A program made the position numbers and the translations under genes. A stretch of 64,000 bases of DNA from Bradyrhizobium lablabi (GTDB lineage: Bacteria > Pseudomonadota > Alphaproteobacteria > Rhizobiales > Xanthobacteraceae). Below are positions 25,573 through 34,232 of this stretch, in pieces. The notes beneath the pieces were generated by a model. The model worked only from the letters and a program-made list of their open reading frames with translations, was not told the DNA's origin and did no database searches. The DNA lies in contig NZ_JAFCLN010000006.1 of the NCBI RefSeq assembly GCF_018129385.1, forward strand, positions 62,001-126,000, given 5' to 3'. Position 1 is the first letter of the stretch, and the number at the start of each line of letters is the position of its first letter.

Positions 25573-26646
25573 ATGGCGGCGCCTGATATTCGCAAGGGGA
25601 TGCCGCCGGTAAAGCTGTCGCGCGAGGAATTCGAAAAGCGCTACCGCAGCCGTTACATCGATCCGGTTTTCCGGCCGCTGCAACGCGAACTCGACGCGAT
25701 CGTCGCGGCGGCATGGGATGCCTACAGCCATTCGCGCAAGGCACCGATCACGCGCAAGGCCGGACCCGGCTTCGCCGATCCCGATTACGAGATCGCGATC
25801 GATTGGCTGGCGGCGCGCGAGGCGATCCTCGAGGCGCAGCGCCGGCATGATGACGGGAGCGCGGCGCGAATCCTCGTCATCAACGGCTCGGCGCGCAGCG
25901 AGCACACCTGTCCCGGCGAGATGTCGAAGAGCTGGCGGCTGGTCAAGATTGCCGAAGAGGTGCTGCTGGAAACGGGATTTGCGGTCGACCTGCTCGACCT
26001 GTCGCGAATGGCCTCCGAATTCGGCAAGCAAATCCATCCCTGCAAATCCTGCGTCTCGACCGCGGAGCCGCTCTGCCACTGGCCGTGCAGTTGCTATCCG
26101 AACTATTCGCTCGGCCAGACCGACGACTGGATGAACGAGATCTATCCGCTGTGGGTCGCCGCGCACGGGGTCCTGATCGTGACGCCGGTGAACTGGTATC
26201 ACGCCCCGACACCGCTGAAGGCCATGATGGACCGCCTGGTGTGCGCCGACGGCGGCAATCCCGATCCGACCTCGACCCATGGCAAGAAGGCGGCGGAGGC
26301 CAAGGCGCTGGAATTGAAGGGCTGGCCCTACCCGCGCCATCTGGCCGGACGCCTGTTCGGGATTGTCGTCCATGGCGACAGTGTCGGCGCGGAGACGCTG
26401 CGGCGCTCGATTTCGGACTGGCTGACCGACATGCATCTGATTTCCGCCGGCGGGCTCGCGGAGACCGACGGCTATATCGGCTATATGGAGCCCTACGCCA
26501 CCTCGCATCAGGCGCTGGATGAGGATCAGGCTATCCAGGAGGAGGTGCGCAACGCCGCCCGCGCGCTGGGCAATGCGATCAAGCTACAGCGCGCCGGCCG
26601 CTTGCAAGAACCGTCACACGGCTTGACCGAGCCGCAGCCGAAATAA
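25573..26646 (+). CDS. NADPH-dependent FMN reductase family flavoprotein
   Basis: A 357-residue protein. After a helical N-terminal region of about 95 residues comes a flavodoxin-like domain: ARILVINGSARSEHTCPGEM (phosphate-binding loop for FMN), DLLDLSRM, HPCKSCVST, TPVNWYHAPTPLKAMMDRL (substrate/flavin loop) and GIVVHGDSVGAETLRR. Such proteins reduce quinones, azo compounds or FMN with NAD(P)H. The long N-terminal extension and the Cys-rich CKSC...CHWPCSCYPN stretch are unusual for a simple NAD(P)H:FMN reductase and recall iron-sulfur or arsenic-type flavoproteins. The ATG at 25573 has a strong GGAAGGAG site. Confidence 0.85.
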   Translation: MAAPDIRKGMPPVKLSREEFEKRYRSRYIDPVFRPLQRELDAIVAAAWDAYSHSRKAPITRKAGPGFADPDYEIAIDWLAAREAILEAQRRHDDGSAARILVINGSARSEHTCPGEMSKSWRLVKIAEEVLLETGFAVDLLDLSRMASEFGKQIHPCKSCVSTAEPLCHWPCSCYPNYSLGQTDDWMNEIYPLWVAAHGVLIVTPVNWYHAPTPLKAMMDRLVCADGGNPDPTSTHGKKAAEAKALELKGWPYPRHLAGRLFGIVVHGDSVGAETLRRSISDWLTDMHLISAGGLAETDGYIGYMEPYATSHQALDEDQAIQEEVRNAARALGNAIKLQRAGRLQEPSHGLTEPQPK

Positions 26647-26651
26647 AAGAA

Positions 26652-26672
26652 GGCCCCGATCGAATCGGGGCC
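26652..26672. terminator. Bidirectional hairpin terminator
   Basis: GGCCCCGAT (26652-26660) and ATCGGGGCC (26664-26672), a perfect 9-bp stem with a 3-base loop, between the convergent ends of the flavodoxin-fold reductase and PRC-barrel genes. A-rich sequence lies on the left side (aaataaaagaa), giving a T-rich tail for the minus strand. Confidence 0.65.
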
Positions 26673-26686
26673 CTCGCTATCGCGAC

Positions 26687-27046
26687 CTAGATCGCGACGC
26701 CGTAATAGTCGTTTACCGCGCGAGCCTGCGCCGGGTCGTTCCAGTTCCAGGCATTGTCGTTGCCGTATTTCGGCGCGCCCTTGAGCTGGCTTTCCGTGAC
26801 GCCGGTGCGATAGCCGCCGACGCGCGTGTCGTACTTCAGCGATTGCCAGGGCAGCGGGTAATGGTCGTCGCCAATGCCGAGAAAGCCGCCGAAGCTCAAC
26901 ACCGCATACGACACCCTGCCCGACACCTTGTCGATCATGACGCGCTCGATCGATCCTATCTTCTGATCGTCCGCGCCATACACGGCGGTGCCTTCCACCT
27001 TGTCGCTGCCGATCAGCGTGCCCGTTTCCCTCGCTTCCGTAACCAT
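26687..27046 (-). CDS. PRC-barrel domain protein
   Basis: A 119-residue soluble protein with one PRC-barrel: LIGSDKVEGTAVYGADDQKIGSIERVMID (strands 1-3) and VSYAVLSFGGFLGIGDDHYPLPWQSL. PRC-barrels bind RNA or protein partners; stand-alone small ones in rhizobia are often stress-induced. AGAGGAGGACGACC precedes the ATG at 27046. It is divergent to the SDR gene. A GGAAC-N16-TGTT element upstream resembles the EcfG promoter with one mismatch. Confidence 0.88.
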   Translation of the reverse strand: MVTEARETGTLIGSDKVEGTAVYGADDQKIGSIERVMIDKVSGRVSYAVLSFGGFLGIGDDHYPLPWQSLKYDTRVGGYRTGVTESQLKGAPKYGNDNAWNWNDPAQARAVNDYYGVAI

Positions 27047-27073
27047 GGTCGTCCTCCTCTGTTGAATGCGAGC

Positions 27074-27098
27074 AACAGGCCAAAGGCGAAATCGTTCC
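27074..27098 (-). promoter_or_regulatory. Near-consensus EcfG-like promoter of the PRC-barrel gene
   Basis: On the minus strand GGAAC (27098-27094), 16 bases, TGTT (27077-27074). One mismatch to CGTT. The PRC-barrel start is 27 bases downstream. Confidence 0.4.
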
Positions 27099-27195
27099 TG
27101 TGATGGCGGCCCGCTTCGACGCGCGCTGTTGCAATTGCAGGAACCCTTGCCGCGCACCGCCATTGAAGTCTTCGAAACCGTCGGGAGCATTCGCC

Positions 27196-28056
27196 ATGAA
27201 CATCCATTATCCCAAGCCGCCCTATCCCAGTCCGAAGCAACCGATGCCCGGCACGACCGGCAAGATGGACCCGCGTCCGGACCACGGCGAAAACAGCTAC
27301 AAGGGGTCGGGCAAGCTGAAGGGCATGAGGGCGATCATCACGGGCGGCGACAGCGGCATCGGCCGCGCGGTGGCGATCGCCTATGCACGCGAAGGCGCCG
27401 ATGTCGCGATCGCGTATCTCAACGAGCACGACGATGCCCACGAGGTGAAGACGCTGATCGAGAAGGAAGGACGCAAGGCACTGCTGGTGGCCGGCGATGT
27501 GCAGGATCCTGCGCATTGCCGCGGCATCGTCCAGCGCGCGGTGGAGACGCTCGGCGGCGTCGACATCCTCGTCAACAACGCCGCGCACCAGGCGAGCTTC
27601 AAGGACATCGCCGATATCAGCGACGAGGAATGGCAGCTCACCTTCGCGGTCAACATCCACGCGATGTTCTATCTCGCCAAGGCGGCGATCCCGCACATGA
27701 AGCCGGGCAGTGCCATCATCAACACGGCATCGATCAACTCGGACCAGCCGAACCCGACCCTGCTCGCCTATGCCACCACCAAGGGCGCGATCCAGAATTT
27801 CAGCAACGGGTTGGCGCAGCTACTGGCGGAAAAGGGCATCCGCGTGAACGCGGTGGCACCGGGGCCGGTGTGGACGCCGTTGATCCCCTCGACCTTGCCG
27901 GAAGATTCCGTGAAGAATTTCGGCAAGCAGGTGCCGATGAAGCGGGCCGCCCAGCCGGCGGAGCTGGCAACGGCCTATGTCATGCTGGCCGATCCGCTGT
28001 CGAGCTACACCTCCGGCACCACGGTCGCGGTCACCGGCGGCAAGCCGTTCATGTGA
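27196..28056 (+). CDS. Short-chain dehydrogenase/reductase (YghA-like)
   Basis: A 286-residue classical SDR with an N-terminal extension of about 40 residues (YPKPPYPSPKQPMPGTTGKM) typical of the YghA/GsiB-associated group. Cofactor motif TGGDSGIGRAVAIAYAREGA (so NADPH or NADH), NNAAHQ, catalytic Ser in ASINS, Tyr-Lys in AYATTKGAI and the PGPVWTPL loop. Members of this group reduce aldehydes and are often stress-induced in rhizobia. It is divergent to the PRC-barrel gene; a terminator hairpin follows. Confidence 0.92.
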   Translation: MNIHYPKPPYPSPKQPMPGTTGKMDPRPDHGENSYKGSGKLKGMRAIITGGDSGIGRAVAIAYAREGADVAIAYLNEHDDAHEVKTLIEKEGRKALLVAGDVQDPAHCRGIVQRAVETLGGVDILVNNAAHQASFKDIADISDEEWQLTFAVNIHAMFYLAKAAIPHMKPGSAIINTASINSDQPNPTLLAYATTKGAIQNFSNGLAQLLAEKGIRVNAVAPGPVWTPLIPSTLPEDSVKNFGKQVPMKRAAQPAELATAYVMLADPLSSYTSGTTVAVTGGKPFM

Positions 28057-28076
28057 GGCGGGCCATCAAAACAAAA

Positions 28077-28104
28077 AAGGCCGCTGACGATTGCCAGCGG
28101 CCTT
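28077..28104 (+). terminator. Rho-independent type terminator after the SDR gene
   Basis: AAGGCCGCTG (28077-28086) and CAGCGGCCTT (28095-28104), a perfect 10-bp stem with an 8-base loop, 20 bases past the SDR stop and preceded by an A-rich run. No long T run follows. Confidence 0.65.
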
Positions 28105-28263
28105 CCCGGGTGATGCGAAATGGTTGCGAGATGAAATGCCCCTGCCCCGGTCCGACCCTTCTAGAGCGGGAGGGACAACGTTGTGGAGTCTAAAATTCCA
28201 TTCCGGGCGACGGAACAATCATGACGTTGCAGCCGCGCCACAGCGCGGCGGCGGTGATTTTTG

Positions 28264-29118
28264 CTACCTTTGCGGCCCGGCAAGATTCACTTCGCGCTCA
28301 GCGCGAAAGACATTGCCGTGCAGATTCGCGATCCACTGGCGGCCGCTGGACGTCACATTGAGATAGCCGATCGCAAGCTGGATCTGCGGCGCGACGTTGG
28401 TCCAGTAGAATTGCGGAAACTTGTAGACGATATCGGCCGGCGTCCGGTAGCCGAGCGTCTTGTTCAATCCGATCTCCTCGAATTCGTGGAACAGGGCGTT
28501 GGACTTTCTCATGTAGTTGGGATCGCCAAGCTGGCCGATCAGATCGGCGGCGCGCAGCAGCAGGCCCTCCTCCTCATTGAGATCGTCGGGATCGTTGCCC
28601 GGCGCCGTGGCGTAGGGAAAGCGGGTGTATTCGATCGCCCGCGCAATGCGCTGCGCATCGACTTCCTCGACGGCGTCGAAGCGCTCGATCACGAACAGCT
28701 TCGAGCGGTCGACATGATAGGGCGCAAGCGCGGCATCGGAAGAGCCGACCGGCAATTCGATCTTGCGGCCGCTGACGTCGGCAACATAGGCGCCGTCTCC
28801 GTCGCCCTGGACCACGCCGCGGACATAGCCGATGTCGTGCGCGAGGCAGGCGAGGATGAAGTTGGCGTAATCCTTCTCCGTCGTCGTACGCTGCAACGTG
28901 CGCCCCATCAGGATGTCATGCCCGACCAGGGTCACCAGCATCGAATGCTCGATGTTGTGATAGAGCGCATCGCTGTTGCCGATGCATTCCAGCGTCAGCC
29001 GCGCGGCGAAGGGCAGAAGCTCGGTCAAGGGCGTGCGCGTCGCGCCAAACCTGCCCTTGGTCTCCTCCGCCAGGAACGATCCCAGCGCGCGCGCTGTCAA
29101 TTCGGGAATGGTGAGCAT
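28264..29118 (-). CDS. HD domain metal-dependent phosphohydrolase
   Basis: A 284-residue protein with HD-superfamily metal ligands: His in YHNIEHSMLVTLVGHDIL and the His-Asp pair in CLAHDIGYVRG, then an acidic segment (NDPDDLNEEEGLLLRAADL with a further Asp ligand). The C-terminal part (YRTPADIVYKFPQFYWTNVAPQIQLA) is specific to a bacterial subgroup without known substrate. HD proteins hydrolyse nucleotides or cyclic dinucleotides; nothing here fixes which. It stands alone on the minus strand between the SDR gene and the FeeM-like gene; 29119-29336 shows no gene. Confidence 0.85.
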   Translation of the reverse strand: MLTIPELTARALGSFLAEETKGRFGATRTPLTELLPFAARLTLECIGNSDALYHNIEHSMLVTLVGHDILMGRTLQRTTTEKDYANFILACLAHDIGYVRGVVQGDGDGAYVADVSGRKIELPVGSSDAALAPYHVDRSKLFVIERFDAVEEVDAQRIARAIEYTRFPYATAPGNDPDDLNEEEGLLLRAADLIGQLGDPNYMRKSNALFHEFEEIGLNKTLGYRTPADIVYKFPQFYWTNVAPQIQLAIGYLNVTSSGRQWIANLHGNVFRAEREVNLAGPQR

Positions 29119-29336
29119 CAGAGCCTCCGCTCGGGTCGTCCGCCTGACCCCAGTCTCGCAGGTTTTGCACCCGCGGTCGTCGGCGATGTTGTCGCTGGTT
29201 GTAACAAAGGCGCAAAAAGCGACGGCCCGGCGCAGTGACCGATCGGCGCGACCGGCGTTGGCAGGTGGTGGGCGGGCGCGGCGGCCTCGCCGAAGTCCCG
29301 GCCAGCCATGCGATTTAGCTGGAAGCTTTCAATCGC

Positions 29337-30080
29337 TCAGGATTGTTGCGGGACGATCGAGGCGTTGTCGTGCGGGCGAAGCACGATACTGGCCGACGGG
29401 CGCCGGTCGCCGTCATGGGCGAACAGCATGCGGCGCTCGAAGGCGGTCGACCGCATCATCGGATAGCGCTCGAATACCTTTTCCTTCAGCGCCGGGAAAT
29501 CCGCCGCCATCAGCCCGACCGGCTTGAGCAGCCCCGGCAGCATGCGCGGCGCGGCGATGGTCTCGTGCAGGAACACGCGGCGATAGAACGCCTGGTGCTC
29601 GGCGCGCACGATCGCAAGCCCGAGGTCGGCGTTGAAATATTCGCAGGCCATGTAGGCCAGGCGCAGCGTCAGATAGGGCAGCTCCGGAAAGCGCCTCGCC
29701 TTGTCCGGGTCGGCCACGAAGCGCGAGGGATCGATGATGACCTCGCCGCGATCGAGCCTGGGGTGAAGCAGTTCGCCGAAGATCTCGGTGGAGCAGGATT
29801 GCCGCCAGACCGAGTTGAGCACGGAGATACGAACCGAGCTGTACAGCTCGCCGTGAAAATAGACGCCGAACGTCCACGAGTTCGGCAGGCCGTCATATTG
29901 GTCGGTGTTGCGCTGGGCCGGGGATTCGAGGATCGCGCCTTCCCGCAGGTAGGCCCGGTAGCGGAGTCTGAAGATTTCCTCCTGCTCCTCGGCCGTCTCG
30001 GCCAGGCGGTAGTCGACTTGTCCCAGCAGGTCCGAGCCCCGTCCAAACGCGGCGGACGGCAGGTGGACGGGGGAACGCAT
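29337..30080 (-). CDS. FeeM-like N-acyl amino acid synthase (GNAT fold, autoinducer-synthase related)
   Basis: A 247-residue protein of the GNAT-fold family that includes AHL synthases and the long-chain N-acyl amino acid synthase FeeM. Visible marks: YRLAETAEEQEEIFRLRYRAYLREGAI (the Arg/Tyr N-terminal region where AHL synthases have RxxxFxxR), GVYFHGELYSSVRISVL, DPSRFVADP, and YFNADLGLAIVRAEHQAFYRRVF with C-terminal HETIAAPRMLPG. Such enzymes load acyl chains from acyl-carrier protein onto an amino acid. AGGAGTAGTGC precedes the ATG. No LuxR regulator or acyl-carrier protein gene is next to it; an EAL/GGDEF gene lies upstream on the same strand. Confidence 0.8.
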   Translation of the reverse strand: MRSPVHLPSAAFGRGSDLLGQVDYRLAETAEEQEEIFRLRYRAYLREGAILESPAQRNTDQYDGLPNSWTFGVYFHGELYSSVRISVLNSVWRQSCSTEIFGELLHPRLDRGEVIIDPSRFVADPDKARRFPELPYLTLRLAYMACEYFNADLGLAIVRAEHQAFYRRVFLHETIAAPRMLPGLLKPVGLMAADFPALKEKVFERYPMMRSTAFERRMLFAHDGDRRPSASIVLRPHDNASIVPQQS

Positions 30081-30245
30081 GCACTACTCCTGAACTACAA
30101 ACAACTTCTGCGAGCGATCCAATTGTTAACAGCTCTTTAACGAAATGGCAAAGAGATCACGACGTTAACCTTAAGCCAACCGCTCCGTAGAAACCCGGAT
30201 AGCTCGGTGCCGGGATGGACAAGCCGGATTCCGATCCGGCGGACC

Positions 30246-32579
30246 TCAGGCGATCGACCGCGAGGACACCACGTGCAGCGTGTCTTCCGGCACCCGGCGG
30301 CCGTGGGAGGCATTGAGGAGCTGGCGCATCCGCACCGCCGGGACCGGGCGGCTGAACAGGTAGCCCTGCGCCTCGGTGACGGTGCCGTCGGCACTGATCA
30401 GCTCGAGTTGCTCGTTGGTCTCGATCCCCTCGACCGCAACGGTCATGCCGAGGTCGGCCGACAGCCGCGCCACGCCGCGCAGCAGCGTCAGCGGCCGGTC
30501 GGTGTCGATGCCTTCGAGGAAGGAGCGGTCGATCTTCACCTTCTGTAGCGGGAAGTTATGCAGATAGGAGAGGCTCGAATAGCCGGTGCCGAAATCGTCC
30601 AGCGAGATGCGCACCCCCAGCGCGTGCAGTTGCGACAGCACGTCGTGGGTGAGCTGGGTGTTGCGCAAGAGCGAGGATTCGGTGATCTCGATTTCCAGCC
30701 GCTCGGCCGGCAGGCCCGAGACTTCGAGCGCGTAGCGAACTTCGCCCAGCACGTCGCGCTGGTGGAACTGCTGTGGCGAGAAATTCACCGCGACGCTGAC
30801 GGCTTCCGGCCACTTCATGCATTCCATGCACGCCTTGCGCAGGATCCAGCGGCCGAGATCGACGATCAGGCCCATGTCCTCGGCGACCGGAATGATGTCG
30901 ATCGGCGAGACCGTGCCGCGCGCCGGATGATTCCAGCGCAGCAGCGCCTCGCAGGTGGCGATCTTGCCGGACTTGAGATTGACCAGCGGCTGGTAGAACA
31001 ACTCGAATTCCTCGTTGGCCAGCGCCTTGCGCAGATCGAGCTCGAGGATGCGGCGCGCCTCGACGGTCTGGGCCATCTCGTCGCGGAAGAAGCAGTAGGT
31101 GCCGCGGCCGTCGGCCTTGGCGCGGTACAGCGCCATGTCGGCGTTCTTGAGCAGCGTGTCGGCCGAAACCCCGCGCGCGGTCATGGCAATGCCGACGCTG
31201 GCGCCGATCTCCACCAGGTGATTGTCGATCTTGTAGCGCTCGCTGAGACGGTCCACGATGCGGCGGGCAAGCCCGGCGGCATCCTCGGCCGAATGGATGT
31301 TCTGCTGAAACACCACGAATTCGTCGCCACCGAAGCGGGCGACGAAATCCTCCGGCCGCAGCATTTCGCGCAGGCGGTCGGCGACCGCGCACAGCAACTG
31401 GTCGCCGCAGGGATGACCCAGCGTGTCATTGACCTGCTTGAACTGGTCGAGGTCGACGAACAACAGCGCCGACAACTGATCGGCGCCCTGCTGGGCGGCG
31501 AGCAGGCGGCCGATCTCGTCGCGGAAATTGAGCCGGTTCGGGAGCGCGGTGAGCTCGTCGTAGCGCGCCAGATGGCTGATGCGCGCTTCCGCAATGCGCC
31601 GCTCGGTGATGTCTTCCAGCAGCACGACGGCGCCGCCGCCGGCCATCGGCTGGAACGTCCAGGCCAGCGAACGGTCGCGCGACGGATCCGGATCCGTGGT
31701 GATCATGTCGCGCGTCTGGGTATTCTGGATTTCCGCCAGGATCATCTTGCCGCTGGCCGCGGAGATCGTCCCGGCGAGCACGCAGGCCTCGATGATGTCG
31801 GTAGCGCTGGCGCCGCGCTGGATGAAATCGTCGGGCAGCAGCATCATCTCGCTGAAGCGGTGGTTCATCACGGCCAGCCGGCCGTCGTCGCGGAACATGC
31901 AGAGCCCGTGCGGCATGTTGTTGAGCGCGGTGTCGAACTGGCCGGCCAGCGCGGCCTCGCGGAAGCTCGACGTCAGCGCGCGCACGAAAATGGCGTGCAC
32001 AGAGAGGTTGATGCCCTTCAGGCTGAGGAAGAACAGGCCGAGCAGCGCGGCGAGGCCGTAATAGTAGACACCGCCGTGCATCACCAGCGCCAGCGACATC
32101 GGCCCGCACGCCAGCAGGATGTGGTTCTGGATGATCTTCGGATGGCCGTAATTGCGGGCCGCGCCGCCGCCGGTATAGCCGACGGTCACCGCAACGCAGA
32201 GCATGTGCGCGATCGGGTCGTTGCTGCCGAGGATGGTGATGAAGCACCAGGCGCCGAGAGAGGCGGCATAGGCCAGTGCCCAGAAGGCATAACGCGGCTC
32301 CAGCGCCTTGGCCTGGTCATAGGTCAGCACCGACGTGCGCCGCTCGTATTTGCGCATCTGGAACGCGCGAACCGTTCCGATGCCGACGATCAGGAACGCA
32401 ATCGGCCACAGCAATTCATTGCCGGTCTTGAGGGCGGTCATGACCGCGGCGATGGCGGCGCAGACACCGCCAAGGAACATCGGCCAGAAGTTCTGGCACA
32501 TGGAATCGATGAGCGCCGCGTAAAGTATCGGCTCGAGCTCTTCGCGACTACCGCGGCTCTTTTGATCGACCAACTGCAT
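30246..32579 (-). CDS. Membrane-bound PAS-GGDEF-EAL cyclic di-GMP signalling protein
   Basis: A 777-residue protein (start at 32579; the frame also opens with a GTG at 32681). About five or six N-terminal transmembrane helices (NFWPMFLGGVCAAIAAVMTAL, LWPIAFLIVGIGTVRAF, and others), then a PAS-like domain (LNNMPHGLCMFRDDGRLAVMN), a GGDEF domain with intact RFGGDEFVVF signature, and an EAL domain with CEALLRW, NFSPQQF, EITESSLL, DDFGTGYSSLSYL and a closing QGYLFSRP. Both catalytic motifs are present, so diguanylate cyclase and phosphodiesterase activity are possible. It controls c-di-GMP, hence motility or surface traits. Confidence 0.93.
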   Translation of the reverse strand: MQLVDQKSRGSREELEPILYAALIDSMCQNFWPMFLGGVCAAIAAVMTALKTGNELLWPIAFLIVGIGTVRAFQMRKYERRTSVLTYDQAKALEPRYAFWALAYAASLGAWCFITILGSNDPIAHMLCVAVTVGYTGGGAARNYGHPKIIQNHILLACGPMSLALVMHGGVYYYGLAALLGLFFLSLKGINLSVHAIFVRALTSSFREAALAGQFDTALNNMPHGLCMFRDDGRLAVMNHRFSEMMLLPDDFIQRGASATDIIEACVLAGTISAASGKMILAEIQNTQTRDMITTDPDPSRDRSLAWTFQPMAGGGAVVLLEDITERRIAEARISHLARYDELTALPNRLNFRDEIGRLLAAQQGADQLSALLFVDLDQFKQVNDTLGHPCGDQLLCAVADRLREMLRPEDFVARFGGDEFVVFQQNIHSAEDAAGLARRIVDRLSERYKIDNHLVEIGASVGIAMTARGVSADTLLKNADMALYRAKADGRGTYCFFRDEMAQTVEARRILELDLRKALANEEFELFYQPLVNLKSGKIATCEALLRWNHPARGTVSPIDIIPVAEDMGLIVDLGRWILRKACMECMKWPEAVSVAVNFSPQQFHQRDVLGEVRYALEVSGLPAERLEIEITESSLLRNTQLTHDVLSQLHALGVRISLDDFGTGYSSLSYLHNFPLQKVKIDRSFLEGIDTDRPLTLLRGVARLSADLGMTVAVEGIETNEQLELISADGTVTEAQGYLFSRPVPAVRMRQLLNASHGRRVPEDTLHVVSSRSIA

Positions 32580-33004
32580 CGGGGCGCACGAACGTCCTTC
32601 CTGGGTCCGTACTTCTACCTCTGCGAGATGAAGTCTTTCTGAGCGAACATCGTTAGCAGGACGTTGCTTTTGAAAAATCACGCACGAAATTTGCTCGAAG
32701 ATTCAGCAAGCTAGGCAAAGCTTGCCGGGCGCTTCTCATCGCGTGCGCGGCGCAGACGCAGGGGTGGCGCGGCGAGATCCGTCAGCGCGCTCCCGTGCCG
32801 GCGTTGCGTGGGGCCAAAAGCACCACGGGCGGCTCGCTCGCGAGGACCGATCTGGCCCCGGCCGGCAGCTTGCCAATCCGTTCAATCACCCCAAATCTTA
32901 ACCACCCGTAAAGATTTGTCCTTAACCCCGGGTTAACGCGTATAGGTAGAAACGCCGTTTGGCTGTATCCTGCGCCAAAAGTGCGGTTGTCGGAGTATCT
33001 TGTA
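32580..33004. other. Divergent intergenic region between EAL and desaturase genes
   Basis: About 425 bases. The minus-strand frame of the EAL gene can extend to 32681 here. The rest holds AT-rich stretches near 32885-32960 (cttaaccacccgtaaagatttgtcc and gttaacgcgtataggtag) that are good promoter candidates for the desaturase gene, whose ribosome site GGAG precedes 33005. No gene or operator identified. Confidence 0.45.
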
Positions 33005-33997
33005 ATGACCGAAGCGGTCGTGGCTCGCTCAGCGAAGCTCGGCGATTCCTGTGTGCGGGAAATCCCGCGCCTTCTCACCAAGGATGAAATTCGCGATCTT
33101 TCGAAGATCGACAGCGTGAAATTCACGGCGGCTGCGCTGCTGGAATTCAGCCTGATCGCCGCGGCCGTGTGGATCAGCGAGACCTGGTTCAATCCGGTCA
33201 CCTACGTGCTCGCCGTCATCGTCATCGGTTCGCGCATCAACGGGCTTGGCGGGCTGATGCACGACGCCGCGCATTACCGCGGCTATGCCAACCGCGCGCT
33301 CAACGATTTTGTCGGCGAACTGCTGGCGCTGCCGACTTCGAGCTCGATGGCGGGCTATCGCAACACCCATTTCGCCCATCATCGCGAGCTGAACAGCGAG
33401 AACGATCCGGACTGGCAGCGCAATGTCGGGCTGGCGGAATTCGAATTCCCGGCGCCGCCGCGCAAGGTGCTGATGTACATCACGCAGTACCTGACCGGCC
33501 TGAAGACCGGCACTGCGGTGTTCGGATTCCACAAGAACAAGGAAACCCGCGACATCCCGGCGGCGGTGGCCCGCGCGCGGCTGTTCTTCTTTGTGGCTCT
33601 GCTGTTCGCCTCGATCATGCTGGGCTTCTGGAAGATCCTGCTGCTCTACTGGATCGTCCCGCTGCTGACCGTGTTCCTCGCCATCCGCTATATTCGCAAC
33701 GTCGCCGAGCATTATGCGGTCGAGCACGAGAATGTGCTCAACGAAAGCCGCACCGTGCTCGCCCCGCTCTGGGAGCGCTGGCTGATCGCGCCGTGGGGTT
33801 TGAACTACCACCTCGAGCATCACCTGTTCCCCAGCGTGCCCTGCTTCCGGCTCGGGGAATTGCACCGGCTGCTGATGACGCGCGAGCCCTATCCGCAGAT
33901 TGCGCACATCACCCGCGGCTATTTCAGCGGGCTGCTGCGCGACTGCGCGAACGAGCCGCGCAGTGGCGAGATTGGCGCTCCGCAGGCGGCCGCCTAG
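33005..33997 (+). CDS. Membrane fatty acid desaturase
   Basis: A 330-residue integral membrane protein with three histidine boxes binding a di-iron centre: HDAAH (residues about 88-92), HFAHH (about 123-127) and HLEHH (about 271-275), separated by hydrophobic helices (AALLEFSLIAAAVWIS, LFFFVALLFASIMLGF, LLLYWIVPLLTVFLAI). It introduces double bonds or hydroxyl groups into lipid acyl chains, or acts on another aliphatic substrate such as a carotenoid; the third box type (YHLEHHLFPSVP) favours acyl desaturases. GGAG before ATG. Single gene, divergent to the EAL gene. Confidence 0.9.
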   Translation: MTEAVVARSAKLGDSCVREIPRLLTKDEIRDLSKIDSVKFTAAALLEFSLIAAAVWISETWFNPVTYVLAVIVIGSRINGLGGLMHDAAHYRGYANRALNDFVGELLALPTSSSMAGYRNTHFAHHRELNSENDPDWQRNVGLAEFEFPAPPRKVLMYITQYLTGLKTGTAVFGFHKNKETRDIPAAVARARLFFFVALLFASIMLGFWKILLLYWIVPLLTVFLAIRYIRNVAEHYAVEHENVLNESRTVLAPLWERWLIAPWGLNYHLEHHLFPSVPCFRLGELHRLLMTREPYPQIAHITRGYFSGLLRDCANEPRSGEIGAPQAAA

Positions 33998-34232
33998 GCG
34001 TGTGCTGATAAATCCCGGATGGTGCCCGCGGACGGCTGTCGGCTTTACCCCCGGATGCAGACGACTGTCGGAGGGGTCGGCGATCCGCCTTGGGCCGGAA
34101 GCGGACATCTCGGCCTGAACCTGCCGTACGTCGAAAAGCAAGCTTCTCCGCCCCTCCCCCTCGGCATATGGCAGGCTGCCCACCGATCTGGTAGAAAACG
34201 ATGACTTGCGCGGGATGGCGGGAGCTTAGCCG

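Noticed and set aside
30558..32642. 694-codon open frame on the plus strand opposite the EAL gene
   Set aside because: High-GC shadow frame; composition is Ala/Arg/His/Gln-rich, and the minus-strand frame has full GGDEF and EAL motifs.
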